A DNA stretch of 22,308 nt. It comes from Bacteroidales bacterium (GTDB lineage Bacteria; Bacteroidota; Bacteroidia; Bacteroidales; UBA7960). The stretch lies in NCBI GenBank assembly GCA_003557965.1, contig PWND01000170.1, positions 1 through 22,308 on the forward strand, read 5' to 3'. The notes beneath the pieces are model-generated. The model was not told the DNA's origin. It worked only from the letters and a program-made list of their open reading frames with translations, and did no database searches. The position numbers and the translations under genes were made by a program. This document shows, piece after piece, positions 22,289 to 22,308 of this stretch; position 1 is the stretch's first letter; each line of letters opens with the position of its first letter.

Positions 22289-22308
22289 TGGCTGGTCAAG
22301 CCCAGCCA
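22289..22308. repeat. REP-like palindrome 2 (loop TCAAGC)
   Basis: TGGCTGG (22289-22295), loop TCAAGC and CCAGCCA (22302-22308) form a perfect 7-bp stem ending at the window edge. The stem differs from palindrome 1 by paired changes on both arms while the loop is identical. The element may continue past the edge. Confidence 0.72.

Overview
The window looks like a chromosomal segment of a Bacteroidota bacterium, most like Bacteroidales or Marinilabiliales-type lineages. It is AT-rich. It encodes families largely confined to that phylum (DUF4295, DUF5606, DUF2279) and the gene order rpmG-DUF4295-ftsY-rimO. Its primary sigma factor is short (288 aa) and lacks region 1.1. Several promoters match the Bacteroidota consensus (TTTG, about 19-21 nt, TAnnTTTG), and most genes lack a Shine-Dalgarno sequence. 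No tRNA, rRNA, transposase, CRISPR array or phage gene was seen.

Layout. Positions 1-4848 (minus strand) hold a tight co-directional cluster. In transcription order it is a ParA-family ATPase, a BlaI/MecI-type repressor, a GNAT acetyltransferase, the septal lytic transglycosylase MltG, a phosphohexomutase and a DUF2279 protein that runs off the left edge. Positions 5007-5582 (minus) hold a small conserved protein of uncertain family. It is divergent from a plus-strand operon at 5823-8242: a flavin split-barrel oxidoreductase, a protein with five DUF349-like helical repeats, and a YfcE-type phosphodiesterase. That operon converges on rimO. Positions 8253-11080 (minus) are the translation and targeting block rpmG, DUF4295, ftsY, rimO. 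A strong terminator lies between DUF4295 and ftsY, and ftsY carries an apparent frameshift. Positions 11451-12593 (plus) encode an acidic lipoprotein of unknown function, with an inverted repeat over its promoter and a clear terminator. Positions 12717-17684 (plus) carry purB, an MsbA-like ABC exporter, a DUF5606 protein and pyrD. Positions 17692-22071 (minus) carry a secreted 5'-nucleotidase-type phosphatase, the primary sigma factor and an HtrA/Do protease, with hairpin terminators after the last two. The right edge (22223-22308) holds hairpin-forming, REP-like palindromes.

Most of the content is housekeeping: nucleotide synthesis (purB, pyrD), envelope growth and quality control (mltG, htrA, msbA-like), membrane targeting (ftsY), ribosome maturation (rpmG, rimO) and transcription (rpoD). 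I found no convincing complete novel defence or mobile system. The points most worth a second look are the ftsY frameshift, a nine-G tract encoding the Walker A glycines of the ABC exporter, the 77-residue repeat protein and its operon, the orphan ParA/BlaI pair, the operator-like inverted repeat at 11362-11397, and the twin same-loop palindromes at the right edge.
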